DNA of 64,000 bases from Nocardioides terrigena (GTDB lineage: Bacteria > Actinomycetota > Actinomycetes > Propionibacteriales > Nocardioidaceae): contig NZ_PZYY01000011.1 in the NCBI RefSeq assembly GCF_003047265.1, positions 62,001-126,000 of the forward strand, in the 5' to 3' direction. A program made the position numbers and the translations under genes. The notes beneath the pieces were generated by a model, which saw nothing but the letters and a program-made list of their open reading frames with translations, ran no database searches and had not been told where the DNA came from. Positions within the stretch are counted from its first letter, which is position 1. Each line of letters starts with the position of its first letter. Below are positions 18,451 to 28,381 of this stretch, piece after piece.

Positions 18451-20244
18451 CTATGCGTCCGGAGCCGCGTCGGCCGCCTCCGCACCCTCCGGGGTGGCAT
18501 CGGGCACCCCGGCCTTGCTCGCGGCGAAGCGCAGGTCGTCGACACGGCGTGACGAGGATCGCAGCTTCTCGGGGACCTCGGGCGAGATCTCGAGCGCGTC
18601 GAGCACGTCGACGTAGCGGCGGCGCTCGCTGTCGAGGAGGTCGGTCACCTTGACCTCGAGGTCGCGACGGGCCCGCTCCGCGAGCGACCGCACGGCCTGG
18701 TCACCGAAGACCGCCTCGAGGAGCTTCTGGCCCAGCACGGCGGAGCCACCGGCGATGCCGGCCTCGGCGCCGGTCACCCCCGCGGTGTGCGCGAATACGA
18801 CGACCATCAGGGCGACCGAGAGTCCGTTGACGCCGAAGGCGAGGAAGCGGGCGGTGGAGCGCTTGTCGGCGCCCTCGGTGCGGACCATCTCCAGCACGTC
18901 GGACTGCCAGTCGCGCACGGCGCGCTCGGCACGGCGGCGGAAGTCGCGCGACGCACGGCCGAGGTCCTCCCCGCCCTGCTGGAGGAGCAGCTGGCCGGCG
19001 GCCGTGGACTGCCACGACGCCTCGGTGCGCTCGGCGGCGGCCTCGGCATGCTCGAGTATCAGCGTCTCGAGGCCGGACTCGACGGCCACGGTGACCCGCT
19101 CGGCCTGCTGGGGCTTGCCCTTGACCGCGTTGACGACCCGGTCGCGCAGCCAGCCGACCCGGGTCTCCAGCGACTTGAGCAGCTCGCCGGTGCCGACGAA
19201 CTCCTGCCAGCGGGCGAGCACCTCGCCGCGCAGCAGGGTGCCGTCGGCGGACGCCTCGGAGACCGCGGCCACCGCCTGGTCGTAGGACCGGTTGACGTCC
19301 TCACGCAGGCGGCGTACGGCGTCGACCTGCTCGGTCGCGGCGTCCGCGACCGAGTGCGTACGCCGCGCCAGCGTGCGGATGGCCCCCTCGAGGGTCTGCC
19401 GGACCACGGCGGAGCGCGCGTCGGCGTCGGCGGCCAGCGACTCGAGCCAGGCGCGGATGTCGGCGACCGACTCGGGGGGCAGCAGGCCCTCCTCGGTGAC
19501 GCCGCCCTCGATGACGGTGAAGAGCGGCGAGTCCTTGAGGCCCCGGGACGCGAGCATCCGGGCCAGGTGGGTCGACACGGTCTCGACGGCCTCGGGCGGG
19601 GTGCGGTCGAGCACGATGGCGACGGCGGCCGACCGCTCGGCGGCCTTGCGCAGGAACTCCCACGGCACCTGGTCGGCGTACCGGGCGGCGGAGGTGACGA
19701 AGAGCCACAGGTCGGCGGCCGCGAGCAGCTGGGCGGCGAGGGTGCGGTTGCGCTCCTCCACCGAGTCGATGTCAGGGGCGTCGAGGATGGCGAGGCCGGC
19801 CGGCACGGACTCCGACGGCACGAGCTGGAGCGCGTCCGGGTCGTTGGTGCTGCGGGTGACCCGCTCGAGCTCCGGGAGGAGGCGGTCCTGGCCGAACCAC
19901 TGCGCGTCGTCGGGGTTGTGCACCAGCACCGGCGAGCGGGTGGTCGGACGGAGCACGCCCGGCTGGGTGACCCGCGTGCCGACCAGCGAGTTGACGAGGG
20001 TCGACTTGCCGGCACCGGTCGAGCCGCCGACCACGGTGAGCAGCGGGGCGTCGATGGTCATCAGGCGCGGGATGACGTAGTCCTCGAGCTGGTCGACCAT
20101 CTCCCCGCGGGCCTGCCGCTGTGCCTCGGCGGTCGGCAGCTCCAGCGGCAGCCGGACCTCCTGAAGGGCGCCGCGCAGCCGCACGAGAGCGGTCAGCATC
20201 TTGGTGCTGTCGGCGCTCTCCTGTCGGGACTGGAGCTCGGTCAT
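18451..20244 (-). CDS. Dynamin-family GTPase (first of a pair)
   Basis: 597 residues. The P-loop GGSTGAGKS is at 73-81, switch-like RPTTRSPVLVHN follows, G3 is DAPDIDS, and LDRTPP occupies the G4 position. Then come a long helical stalk and a hydrophobic hairpin (FGVNGLSVALMVVVFAHTAG, then AGIAGGSAVLGQKLLEAVFG) typical of membrane-associating bacterial dynamins. The C-terminus is acidic and Ala/Pro-rich. Its ATG overlaps the stop of the upstream PrsW gene (ATGA), and the second GTPase lies 40 bp downstream. Probable role: membrane remodelling at septum or under envelope stress. Confidence 0.87.
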   Translation of the reverse strand: MTELQSRQESADSTKMLTALVRLRGALQEVRLPLELPTAEAQRQARGEMVDQLEDYVIPRLMTIDAPLLTVVGGSTGAGKSTLVNSLVGTRVTQPGVLRPTTRSPVLVHNPDDAQWFGQDRLLPELERVTRSTNDPDALQLVPSESVPAGLAILDAPDIDSVEERNRTLAAQLLAAADLWLFVTSAARYADQVPWEFLRKAAERSAAVAIVLDRTPPEAVETVSTHLARMLASRGLKDSPLFTVIEGGVTEEGLLPPESVADIRAWLESLAADADARSAVVRQTLEGAIRTLARRTHSVADAATEQVDAVRRLREDVNRSYDQAVAAVSEASADGTLLRGEVLARWQEFVGTGELLKSLETRVGWLRDRVVNAVKGKPQQAERVTVAVESGLETLILEHAEAAAERTEASWQSTAAGQLLLQQGGEDLGRASRDFRRRAERAVRDWQSDVLEMVRTEGADKRSTARFLAFGVNGLSVALMVVVFAHTAGVTGAEAGIAGGSAVLGQKLLEAVFGDQAVRSLAERARRDLEVKVTDLLDSERRRYVDVLDALEISPEVPEKLRSSSRRVDDLRFAASKAGVPDATPEGAEAADAAPDA

Positions 20245-21359
20245 CTGGTGGGTACCACCTGTCCGGGGAAGGCAATGTAGGGGCGTACGGCGTTGAGCTG
20301 CTCCACGTGCTCGTGCCCGCGCTCGGCGAAATCGCGTGGTGCTGTCCCGCGAAGATAACGGTGATGCAGGTAGGCGAGCTCAATCGCGGCCGCCTGGTAG
20401 TCCCGCATCGCGCGCTCGCCGTGCACGCCCCCACCCCTGCGGGCGAAGACGCGGGCGTGCCGGCGGGCGCGGAGGTCGACGAGCCACGGGATGTCGGTGG
20501 CCGGGATCAGCCCGCGCCGGGCGGCGTCCTCGAGGGCGGCCTCCATCATCCCGCGCTCGGAGCGGCGGCGGTACAGCGCGAAGGCGACGAAGCCGAGGAA
20601 GGCCGGGAGCATCAGCGTGCCGTAGACGACGAGGAAGTTCTCCGTGCCGTAGAGCGTCGCGGAGTTCCACAGGCTGTGCGCCAGGACCGCGCCGACGTAG
20701 CCGAGCAGGGGCAGCAGGACCCGCGGCAGCGGGCGCCGCGACGTCACCGCCAGGCCGACCCCGACTCCGATGAACGCGGTGAAGAGCGGGTGTGCGAACG
20801 GGCTGACCACCCCGCGCAGGATGAAGGTGCCGGTGAGGGCCTCCGTGCCGCCGGGGCCGAGGCCGTCCGTCCCGTCGTACGCCGCGGCGAGGTAGAGGAT
20901 GTTCTCGGTGAAGGCGAAGCCGATGCCCACCATGCCGGCGTAGACGATGCCGTCGAGGACGCCGTCGAGCTCGTGGCGTCGCCACCACAGGAGGAGCACC
21001 AGGAAGGCGCCCTTGGTCAGCTCCTCGGTCACCGGCGCCACGACGGCCAGGCTGTCGGCGTCGCTGGCACCGCCCGCGACACCGATGCCCTGGAAGACGA
21101 GGGCGGCGGCGGTCGCGACGAAGGCGCCCCACAGCAGTCCGGCCACCAGCAGCGACCGCGGCTCGGGCTCGTAGCGGTCCAGCCACATGAAGCAGCCGAC
21201 CAGCGGACCCACCGGCAGGGCGGCGAGGAGAGCGGCCAGGGCCAGCGTGCCGGGGGCGCCGGAGAGGGCGACGACGAGCGCCATCACCAGGGCTCCCAGC
21301 ATGACCGACACGGTCACGACGACGGTGAAGGCAACGCTGTCACGACGTCGTCTCGGCAT
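20241..21359 (-). CDS. PrsW family intramembrane metalloprotease
   Basis: 372-residue polytopic membrane protein. The PrsW motifs are in order: EELTKGAFL (the EE pair), FAFTENILY (E..N) and SPFAHPLFTA with the metal-ligand His. PrsW-type proteases start regulated proteolysis of membrane anti-sigma factors in Bacillus; targets here are unknown. About eight hydrophobic segments precede a cytoplasmic tail with RRGLIPATDIPWLVDLR. The stop overlaps the start of the dynamin gene by 4 nt, so PrsW and both GTPases probably form one envelope operon. It diverges from the M24 peptidase gene. Confidence 0.9.
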   Translation of the reverse strand: MPRRRRDSVAFTVVVTVSVMLGALVMALVVALSGAPGTLALAALLAALPVGPLVGCFMWLDRYEPEPRSLLVAGLLWGAFVATAAALVFQGIGVAGGASDADSLAVVAPVTEELTKGAFLVLLLWWRRHELDGVLDGIVYAGMVGIGFAFTENILYLAAAYDGTDGLGPGGTEALTGTFILRGVVSPFAHPLFTAFIGVGVGLAVTSRRPLPRVLLPLLGYVGAVLAHSLWNSATLYGTENFLVVYGTLMLPAFLGFVAFALYRRRSERGMMEAALEDAARRGLIPATDIPWLVDLRARRHARVFARRGGGVHGERAMRDYQAAAIELAYLHHRYLRGTAPRDFAERGHEHVEQLNAVRPYIAFPGQVVPTR

Positions 21360-21409
21360 GCCCGGAAGCCTAACGGAGCACCCCTGTCGCCCCGGCGTAC
21401 AGTGACCGC

Positions 21410-22807
<1,398 letters not shown>

Positions 22808-22821
22808 CGACCGCCACCCGC

Positions 22822-23925
22822 GTGGACTGCCACCACTACGACGCGTACCGCTGCCGCTCGTGCACCCTGCTGGAGGTGCCGCGCGCGCAGCAGCTCTCCG
22901 ACAAGGAGGCGCACGCGCGCTCGCTGGTGGCGTCGCCGGTCTGGCTGCCGACGGTGGCCGGTCCCGACGCGGGATTCCGCAACAAGGCCAAGATGGCGGT
23001 CGGGGGCACCGCGGCCGCCCCCACGCTGGGGATCCTCGACCGCAGCCGCGCCGGCGTCGACCTACGTGACTGCGCCCTGCACTCCCCCGGCCTGACGACC
23101 GCGCTCGAGGTGGTCGCCACCTTCGTCACTCGCGCCGACCTCACGCCGTACGACGTCTCGACGCGCCGCGGCGAGCTCAAGCACGTGCTGCTCACCCAGT
23201 CGCCCGACGGCGAGCTGATGCTGCGCCTGGTGGTGCGCTCGACCGCCGACGAGACCCGGATCCGCAAGCACCTGCCGTGGCTGCTGGAGGCCCTGCCCCC
23301 GCTGCGCGTCGTCTCGCTCAACGTGCAGCCCACGCACGCGGCCGTGCTCGAGGGCGAGCGGGAGATCGTGCTGACACCGCAGGCGTCGCTGCCCATGCGG
23401 CTGGAGGGGCTCGAGCTGGCCCTGCGGCCCCAGGGCTTCTTCCAGACCAACACCCTCGTCGCCGCGGCGCTCTACGCCCAGGCCCGCGACTGGGCCGCTG
23501 GGCTGCCTGACGTCCGTACGGCGTGGGACCTCTACTGCGGCGTGGGCGGCTTCGCGCTGGCCGTCGCCGGACCGGGTCGCACGGTCACCGGCGTCGAGGT
23601 GTCGGCCGAGGCGGTGGCCGCCGCGCAGGCGACGGCGCCCGACGGGGTGACCTTCGTCGCCGGGGACGCCACCGCATGGGCGCTGGCCCAGCCGGGCGCC
23701 CCCGACCTCGTCGTGGTCAACCCGCCCCGACGCGGGATCGGCGAGGACCTCGCGCGCTGGCTCGAGGCCGGGGAGGCGTCGTACGTCGTCTACTCGTCCT
23801 GCAACGCCCAGTCACTGGCCCGCGACCTGGAGCTGATGCCCTCGCTGCGCCCGGTCGAGGCGCGGGTGCTCGACATGTTTCCCCAGACCACGCACTACGA
23901 GGTGCTCGTGCTGCTCACCCGGTGA
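22822..23925 (+). CDS. rlmC: 23S rRNA (uracil-5-)-methyltransferase, RlmC-type
   Basis: 367 residues. The N-terminal MDCHHYDAYRCRSCTLLEVP carries the Cys cluster that binds an iron-sulphur centre in RlmC/RlmD enzymes. The SAM loop WDLYCGVGGFALAV, the NPPRRGIG motif and the catalytic Cys in YSSCNAQSLARDL are all present. RlmC makes m5U747 in 23S rRNA. GTG 22822 was chosen because E. coli RlmC starts at the equivalent Cys motif; an ATG 39 nt upstream would overlap the previous gene. It is probably co-transcribed with the M24 peptidase. Confidence 0.87.
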   Translation: MDCHHYDAYRCRSCTLLEVPRAQQLSDKEAHARSLVASPVWLPTVAGPDAGFRNKAKMAVGGTAAAPTLGILDRSRAGVDLRDCALHSPGLTTALEVVATFVTRADLTPYDVSTRRGELKHVLLTQSPDGELMLRLVVRSTADETRIRKHLPWLLEALPPLRVVSLNVQPTHAAVLEGEREIVLTPQASLPMRLEGLELALRPQGFFQTNTLVAAALYAQARDWAAGLPDVRTAWDLYCGVGGFALAVAGPGRTVTGVEVSAEAVAAAQATAPDGVTFVAGDATAWALAQPGAPDLVVVNPPRRGIGEDLARWLEAGEASYVVYSSCNAQSLARDLELMPSLRPVEARVLDMFPQTTHYEVLVLLTR

Positions 23926-23928
23926 GGG

Positions 23929-24549
23929 TCAGCCGCGGCGGACCTTGGGGCCCTTGGCCACGATCTCGTCCCTGACCGTCCCGGCGCGGTGGGCGTCGTC
24001 GGCGAACACCACGATCTGCTCCGTCCCGTCGGCAGCGGCCACCGTCTCGAGGGAGGCGACGCCGGCGCCGACCTGGACCCACCGGGGAGCCCCGAGGCAG
24101 GACGTCGGGATCGTGATGACCGCTCGGGCGGCCGCCCGGTCGGCGACGGCGCGCAGTCGTGGGCACTCGACGGAGCGGCTCCGGCGCGTCATCTCGACCT
24201 CCGGTCGGCGTCCCAGGTCGTCCGTCTCCACCTCGAAGGTGCCCGCGGGGGTGCGCACCTTCAGGACCGCGAAGTAGGTCCTCGACCGGCCGAGCTCGCG
24301 GAGGTCGATGCGCACCCGGAGGCGCGCACCAGCGTGGTCGACGACGGTGCGGACGATGTCGGCGGTCTGGTTCTCCGGGGCAGGCACGAGGTTGTCCAGG
24401 TCGTCGTCGCCCTGCTCCGTCGGCCCGAGGCTCACGACGTCCCCGGCGGGATCCGTCGTCGCGACCTTCTCCGCGTGCGCAGCCGCGGGCGCGAGGAGGA
24501 CGACAGGGACGAGGAGGGCGACGAGGCGCAGACCGAGACGAGAAGACAT
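23929..24549 (-). CDS. Exported protein of unknown function
   Basis: 206 residues with a signal peptide (MSSRLGLRLVALLVPVVLLA, cleavage near PAAAHA). The mature part has DIVRTVVDHAGARLRVRIDL (a beta-sandwich-like strand pattern), later ITIPTSCLGAPRWVQVGAG and a basic end AKGPKVRRG. The same layout (D-I-x-x-V strand, then V/I-P-T-x-C-L before a closing strand) occurs in the protein at 33964-34539, so they are probably distant paralogues. ATG 24549 starts the signal peptide. It is convergent with the rRNA methylase, 3 bp apart. No function is known. Confidence 0.75.
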   Translation of the reverse strand: MSSRLGLRLVALLVPVVLLAPAAAHAEKVATTDPAGDVVSLGPTEQGDDDLDNLVPAPENQTADIVRTVVDHAGARLRVRIDLRELGRSRTYFAVLKVRTPAGTFEVETDDLGRRPEVEMTRRSRSVECPRLRAVADRAAARAVITIPTSCLGAPRWVQVGAGVASLETVAAADGTEQIVVFADDAHRAGTVRDEIVAKGPKVRRG

Positions 24550-24810
24550 GTCGCGCACCCTAGGCAGGGCTCGACCCTCCTGTGACGGGAACCACGGAAT
24601 CCGCCCGGTGCCGCGCCGGTTGTGGCTGAGGTGCGAGCCCCCACGACCTTCCCCGCCACGGTGGGTGACCTGCTGACGCAACGTCGTGCCGTCGACCTCG
24701 TGCGCACCGGGAGCGCGCTCTGTCGCCCCTCCCGCGCCGTCGACTGACCCTCCTGCGTCCCTCGGCACCCGCGATCGTGGTGTGTCGTTCCGAAAGGTTA
24801 TCTTTTCAGT

Positions 24811-26193
24811 ATGAATACTTCAGTTACGGAGACGGAGCGACCCACCCGTCGCCTCCGCCTCCCGTCCTTCGGTGTCCAGGTCCTGATCGGGCTCGCGCTG
24901 GGTGTCGTCCTCGGGCTCGTCGCCCGCTCCATGGGTCCCGACTCGGTGGACGCCGCGGGTGTGGCCGACCCCAACTGGCTGACCGAGACCCTCACCACCG
25001 TGGGCAGCGTCTTCGTCACCCTGCTGCGGACGATCGTCCCGCCGCTGGTCTTCCTGGCGATCGTCGCGTCGATCGCCAACCTGCGTGACGTCACCGGCGC
25101 CGCCCGCCTGGCGTGGAAGACCCTGGCGTGGTTCGCGATCACCGCCCTGATCGCCGTGGCGATCGGCATCACGCTCGGCCTGGTGCTCCAGCCGGGTGAC
25201 CACGCCAGTGTCTCCGCGGACGCCGCGTCGGCCCCCTCGACCACGGGGTCCTGGCTCGACTTCCTGACCGGCCTGGTCCCGGCCAACGTCCTCGGCCTCG
25301 AGGGCAGTGCCGGCGACGACGGCTCGGTGGGCCTGTCGTTCAACGTCCTCCAGATCCTGGTCGTCGCCATCGCCGTGGGCATCGCCACCCTCAAGGTCGG
25401 CGCGGACGCCGACCCGTTCCTGGGCGTCGTACGCTCCGCCCTCAGCGTGGTCCAGAAGATCCTGTGGTGGGTCATCCTGCTCGCCCCGGTCGCGACCGTC
25501 GGCCTGCTCGGCAACGCGGTGGCCAGCTACGGCTGGGACGCGCTCGGCTCGCTGGGCACCTTCACCGTCGCGGTCTACGCGGGGCTGGCGCTCGTGCTCC
25601 TCGGCGTCTACCCGACGTTGCTGCGCCTCAACGGGCTCTCGGTGAAGCAGTTCTTCACCGGCGCGTGGCCGGCGATCTCGCTGGCGTTCGTGTCGCGCTC
25701 GTCGATCGGCACCATGCCGGTCACCCAGGCCGTGACCGAGCGCAACCTGGGCGTCCCCCGGGCCTACTCCTCCTTCGCCGTGCCGCTCGGCGCGACCACC
25801 AAGATGGACGGGTGCGCGTCGATCTACCCCGCGATCGCGGCGATCTTCGTGGCGCAGTTCTTCGGCCTGGACCTGTCGGTCACCGACTACGTCCTGATCG
25901 CCTTCGTCTCGGTGATCGGCTCGGCCGCCACCGCGGGCGTCACCGGCGCCACCGTGATGCTCACGCTCACCCTGTCCACCCTGGGCCTGCCCCTCGAGGG
26001 TGTCGGCCTGCTGCTGGCCATCGACCCGATCCTGGACATGGGCCGCACCGCCACCAACGTGGCCGGCCAGGCGCTGGTGCCGACCATCGTCGCCAAGCGC
26101 GAGGGGATCCTCGACCTCGACACCTACAACGCCCGCCGCACCGGCACGGCGTGGCGCGAGGACGCTCCCGCGGAGCAGCTGGCCACCGTCTGA
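24811..26193 (+). CDS. Dicarboxylate/amino acid:cation symporter (DAACS family)
   Basis: 460-residue membrane carrier with about eight helices and two re-entrant loops. The substrate loop reads SRSSIGTMPVTQ in place of the common SSSSAAT. The NMDG-like motif appears as TTKMDGCASIYPAIAAIFVA, and LLAIDPILDMGRTATNV is the usual final helix. It imports C4-dicarboxylates or acidic amino acids with Na+ or H+. TATCTT (24799-24804) lies 6 nt before ATG 24811, suggesting a leaderless mRNA. A hairpin at 26208-26240 ends the unit. Confidence 0.92.
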   Translation: MNTSVTETERPTRRLRLPSFGVQVLIGLALGVVLGLVARSMGPDSVDAAGVADPNWLTETLTTVGSVFVTLLRTIVPPLVFLAIVASIANLRDVTGAARLAWKTLAWFAITALIAVAIGITLGLVLQPGDHASVSADAASAPSTTGSWLDFLTGLVPANVLGLEGSAGDDGSVGLSFNVLQILVVAIAVGIATLKVGADADPFLGVVRSALSVVQKILWWVILLAPVATVGLLGNAVASYGWDALGSLGTFTVAVYAGLALVLLGVYPTLLRLNGLSVKQFFTGAWPAISLAFVSRSSIGTMPVTQAVTERNLGVPRAYSSFAVPLGATTKMDGCASIYPAIAAIFVAQFFGLDLSVTDYVLIAFVSVIGSAATAGVTGATVMLTLTLSTLGLPLEGVGLLLAIDPILDMGRTATNVAGQALVPTIVAKREGILDLDTYNARRTGTAWREDAPAEQLATV

Positions 26194-26207
26194 CCCTGCA
26201 CGTCGTC

Positions 26208-26240
26208 CACGGCCCGTCGCGCTCTGCGTGGCGGGCCGTG
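26208..26240. terminator. Terminator hairpin after the symporter gene
   Basis: A 9-bp stem CACGGCCCG/CGGGCCGTG (26208-26216 with 26232-26240) encloses a smaller CGC/GCG stem. It sits between the convergent symporter gene and the membrane protein gene ending at 26257. Confidence 0.75.
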
Positions 26241-26256
26241 TGCCGTCTCGGTCCGT

Positions 26257-27171
26257 TCAGGCGGTACGCCGCACGCTGCGGGCCGCCCACCAGAGTGCGG
26301 GCGGCACCAGGGACGCGAGCAGGAGCGACCACACCAGCCCGCTCCCGGCGAGGTCGCCCGCCGCGGCGACCACGTGGGCGAGCGCCCCGGCGACCCCGTC
26401 GCCGCGCCCGAGCAGCCACTCCCCGGGCGCGAGGACCAGGGCGGTCACGACGAGGGATGCCGAGGTGACGAGCGCCGCGGTGAGACCACGGTGGACCGCG
26501 ATCGCAGTGGCGACGAGCAGGGCGATCAGGCCCAGGACGCCGACCACCGCCGCGGCGACCAGCCCGTAGCGGCGCACCTCGCCGAGCCCGCCCGCGAAGT
26601 CGAGGGTGTCGGCCTCCGCGCTCGACCCGCCGACCGAGTCGGCGGCGAACCGCGGCAGCTCGTCGGCGTACGTCGTCAGCACCCGCCGCGCCTCCGGGTC
26701 GTCGGTGGCGTCGGCCTGCCGGTCGAGCTCCACGGCGATGGCCCCGACGTACGGCAGGGGGTCGAGGCGACCGTCGACGCCCCGGATCGCAGCGAGGGCC
26801 TCCAGGACCTCGGGGGCACCCAGGGCGTCGTCGGTCGCCGCGACCAGCACCTCACGGGTGGCGGGGGCGAAGGTGGTGCCGCGCTCCTCCTCGACGTCGC
26901 CGACCAGGGAGTCGGCGGCGTCCTGGCGCAGCTCGGGCACGGACAGCAGCGCGGTGAGGGCCCGACCGGGGTGCTCGGGCGACACCACCACCAGCGCGAA
27001 GACCGTGAGGACGCCTGCCAGCGACAGCAGCCCGGCCGCCACGACGCCGATCCCGGTGGCGAGGACCGTCCGGACCCAGAACCCGATGCTGCGGCCCGGC
27101 GGCTCCCCCGGCATCGTCGCGACCGGCAACGCACCGGTCCCCCCGGCGTACGACGTCGTCATGGGCGTCAT
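26257..27171 (-). CDS. Integral membrane protein of unknown function
   Basis: 304 residues. One transmembrane helix near the N-terminus (VLATGIGVVAAGLLSLAGVL) is followed by an extracellular-looking domain of about 130 residues (LRQDAADSLVGDVEEERGTT to ADSVGGSSAEADTLDFAGGL). Three more helices lie at the C-terminus, ending WWAARSVRRTA. No family is recognised. The start may be at 27171 or 27162, both ATG. It stands between the symporter terminator and the small protein at 27211 on the same strand. Confidence 0.72.
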   Translation of the reverse strand: MTPMTTSYAGGTGALPVATMPGEPPGRSIGFWVRTVLATGIGVVAAGLLSLAGVLTVFALVVVSPEHPGRALTALLSVPELRQDAADSLVGDVEEERGTTFAPATREVLVAATDDALGAPEVLEALAAIRGVDGRLDPLPYVGAIAVELDRQADATDDPEARRVLTTYADELPRFAADSVGGSSAEADTLDFAGGLGEVRRYGLVAAAVVGVLGLIALLVATAIAVHRGLTAALVTSASLVVTALVLAPGEWLLGRGDGVAGALAHVVAAAGDLAGSGLVWSLLLASLVPPALWWAARSVRRTA

Positions 27172-27210
27172 TGTGACCGCCTCGTCGCCCGGGGTCCGGC
27201 GAACGCGCCA

Positions 27211-27525
27211 TCAGCCGGTCGTCACCGGCGGGCCGGCCGGCGCCAGCATCCCGGGGTCGACCCACATCTCCACGAGCGCCCAGCCCGCGGGATCCGGGGC
27301 GGCGACGGCGATCCGACCCGACCAGCCACCTCCGACGCGGCGCCACTCGAGCAGCAGGGCGGCCTGCCTGCCGTGGGGCCCGTCGTACCAGCAGTGCCGG
27401 GTCGCCGGCGGCGCGTCCGCGTCCCGCTGCTGCGGGGCGACTCCGCCGGGTCGCTGACGCTCCCGGGTGGTCGCGACGCGGGACGCCAGCGACTCCCCGC
27501 GTCCCGCGCTCATCCCCCCGGCCAT
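27211..27525 (-). CDS. Small conserved hypothetical protein
   Basis: About 104 residues. The informative part is RHCWYDGPHGRQAALLLEWR followed by GGGWSGRIAVAAPDPAGWAL and VEMWVDPGMLAPA; I recognise this pattern from unnamed small actinobacterial proteins. No signal peptide or metal site is obvious. ATG 27525 or ATG 27513 could start it, the latter just after a G-run. It precedes the membrane protein at 26257 on the same strand and follows mntP. Function unknown. Confidence 0.65.
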   Translation of the reverse strand: MAGGMSAGRGESLASRVATTRERQRPGGVAPQQRDADAPPATRHCWYDGPHGRQAALLLEWRRVGGGWSGRIAVAAPDPAGWALVEMWVDPGMLAPAGPPVTTG

Positions 27526-27559
27526 GGGCACGGACCGTACGGCGCGGCACCGACGGCGG

Positions 27560-28126
27560 TCAGAGGATCCCGAGGTGGGTGAGCAGGATCCGGAGACCGA
27601 TGAGGATGAGGATGAGACCGCCCGCGATCTCGGCCGGCCTGCGGAACCGGACACCCGCCCGGTGGCCGATCACGACGCCGGCGAGCGACACCGCGAAGGT
27701 GATCACCCCGATGGCCACCACCGCGCCGAGGATGCTCACCTCGAGGAACGCGAGGCTGATCCCGACCGCGAGGGCGTCGATGCTGGTGGCTACCCCCAGG
27801 AGCAGCAGCTCGGGGAGCGGCAGGCCCAGGTCGCTGGCCTCGCCCTCCTCGTCGGCCTGGAAGGCCTCCCACAGCATCTTGCCGCCGATCGCCGCGAGCA
27901 GGCCGAAGGCGATCCAGTGGTCGATCTCGGTGATGTAGTCGCGCAGGCTGGTACCGAGCAGCCAGCCGAGCAGCGGCATCAGCGCCTGGAAGACGCCGAA
28001 GGTCACCGCGATGGCCAGGGCGTCGCCGATGCGCAGGCGCCGCATCTGCAGCCCCTTGCCGAGGGCGACGGCGAAGGCGTCGGCCGAGACGCCGAGGGAG
28101 ACGAGGAAGAGGGTCAGGAGAGACAT
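27560..28126 (-). CDS. mntP: Manganese efflux pump MntP
   Basis: 188 residues, the usual MntP length, with six transmembrane helices. The two paired Asp motifs are FLVSLGVSADAFAVALGKG in helix 1 and GVATSIDALAVGISLAFL in helix 4. It exports Mn2+ across the cytoplasmic membrane. ATG 28126 follows the GAAGGA ribosome-binding site. That site is inside a hairpin downstream of a yybP-ykoY aptamer, so manganese probably switches translation on. An in-frame GTG further upstream lies inside the riboswitch and was rejected. Confidence 0.94.
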   Translation of the reverse strand: MSLLTLFLVSLGVSADAFAVALGKGLQMRRLRIGDALAIAVTFGVFQALMPLLGWLLGTSLRDYITEIDHWIAFGLLAAIGGKMLWEAFQADEEGEASDLGLPLPELLLLGVATSIDALAVGISLAFLEVSILGAVVAIGVITFAVSLAGVVIGHRAGVRFRRPAEIAGGLILILIGLRILLTHLGIL

Positions 28127-28127
28127 G

Positions 28128-28318
28128 GGGTCCTTCGGGTGGTCGTGCTGCCGAAGACCCGGTCGTGGCATGGGGAGGCTTCGGCACTGAGTGCCGAAGG
28201 TCTCGCTCACCCGGGCTGTCTGACCGGGCGGTACGCCGGGCGGCTCTCGCCGCCGGTGTGTCGACGTACCTCCGCACCTCCGTGGGAGGCGGGTGTCGGG
28301 AACTACTCCCCTTCGTGG
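28128..28318 (-). ncRNA. yybP-ykoY manganese riboswitch with translational expression platform
   Basis: Read on the minus strand, the leader begins with the conserved GGGGAGTAG (28304-28312). CCGGC/GCCGG pairing follows, and the conserved GAGACCTTCGG lies about 28195-28205, the three landmarks of this Mn2+ aptamer. Downstream, CTTCGGCAC/GTGCCGAAG (28179-28199) forms a 9-bp hairpin that shares bases with the 3' part of the aptamer. A second hairpin (28128-28160) pairs GGGTCTTCGG with CCGAAGGACCC and buries the GAAGGA Shine-Dalgarno of mntP. This fits ON-switch control by manganese. Covariation was not tested. Confidence 0.85.
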
Positions 28319-28381
28319 GCTCCATGGTGCCAGAGCGGTGTGCGGCGACCCGCACCAGTCCGCGGACGTGGGACGACCGGC

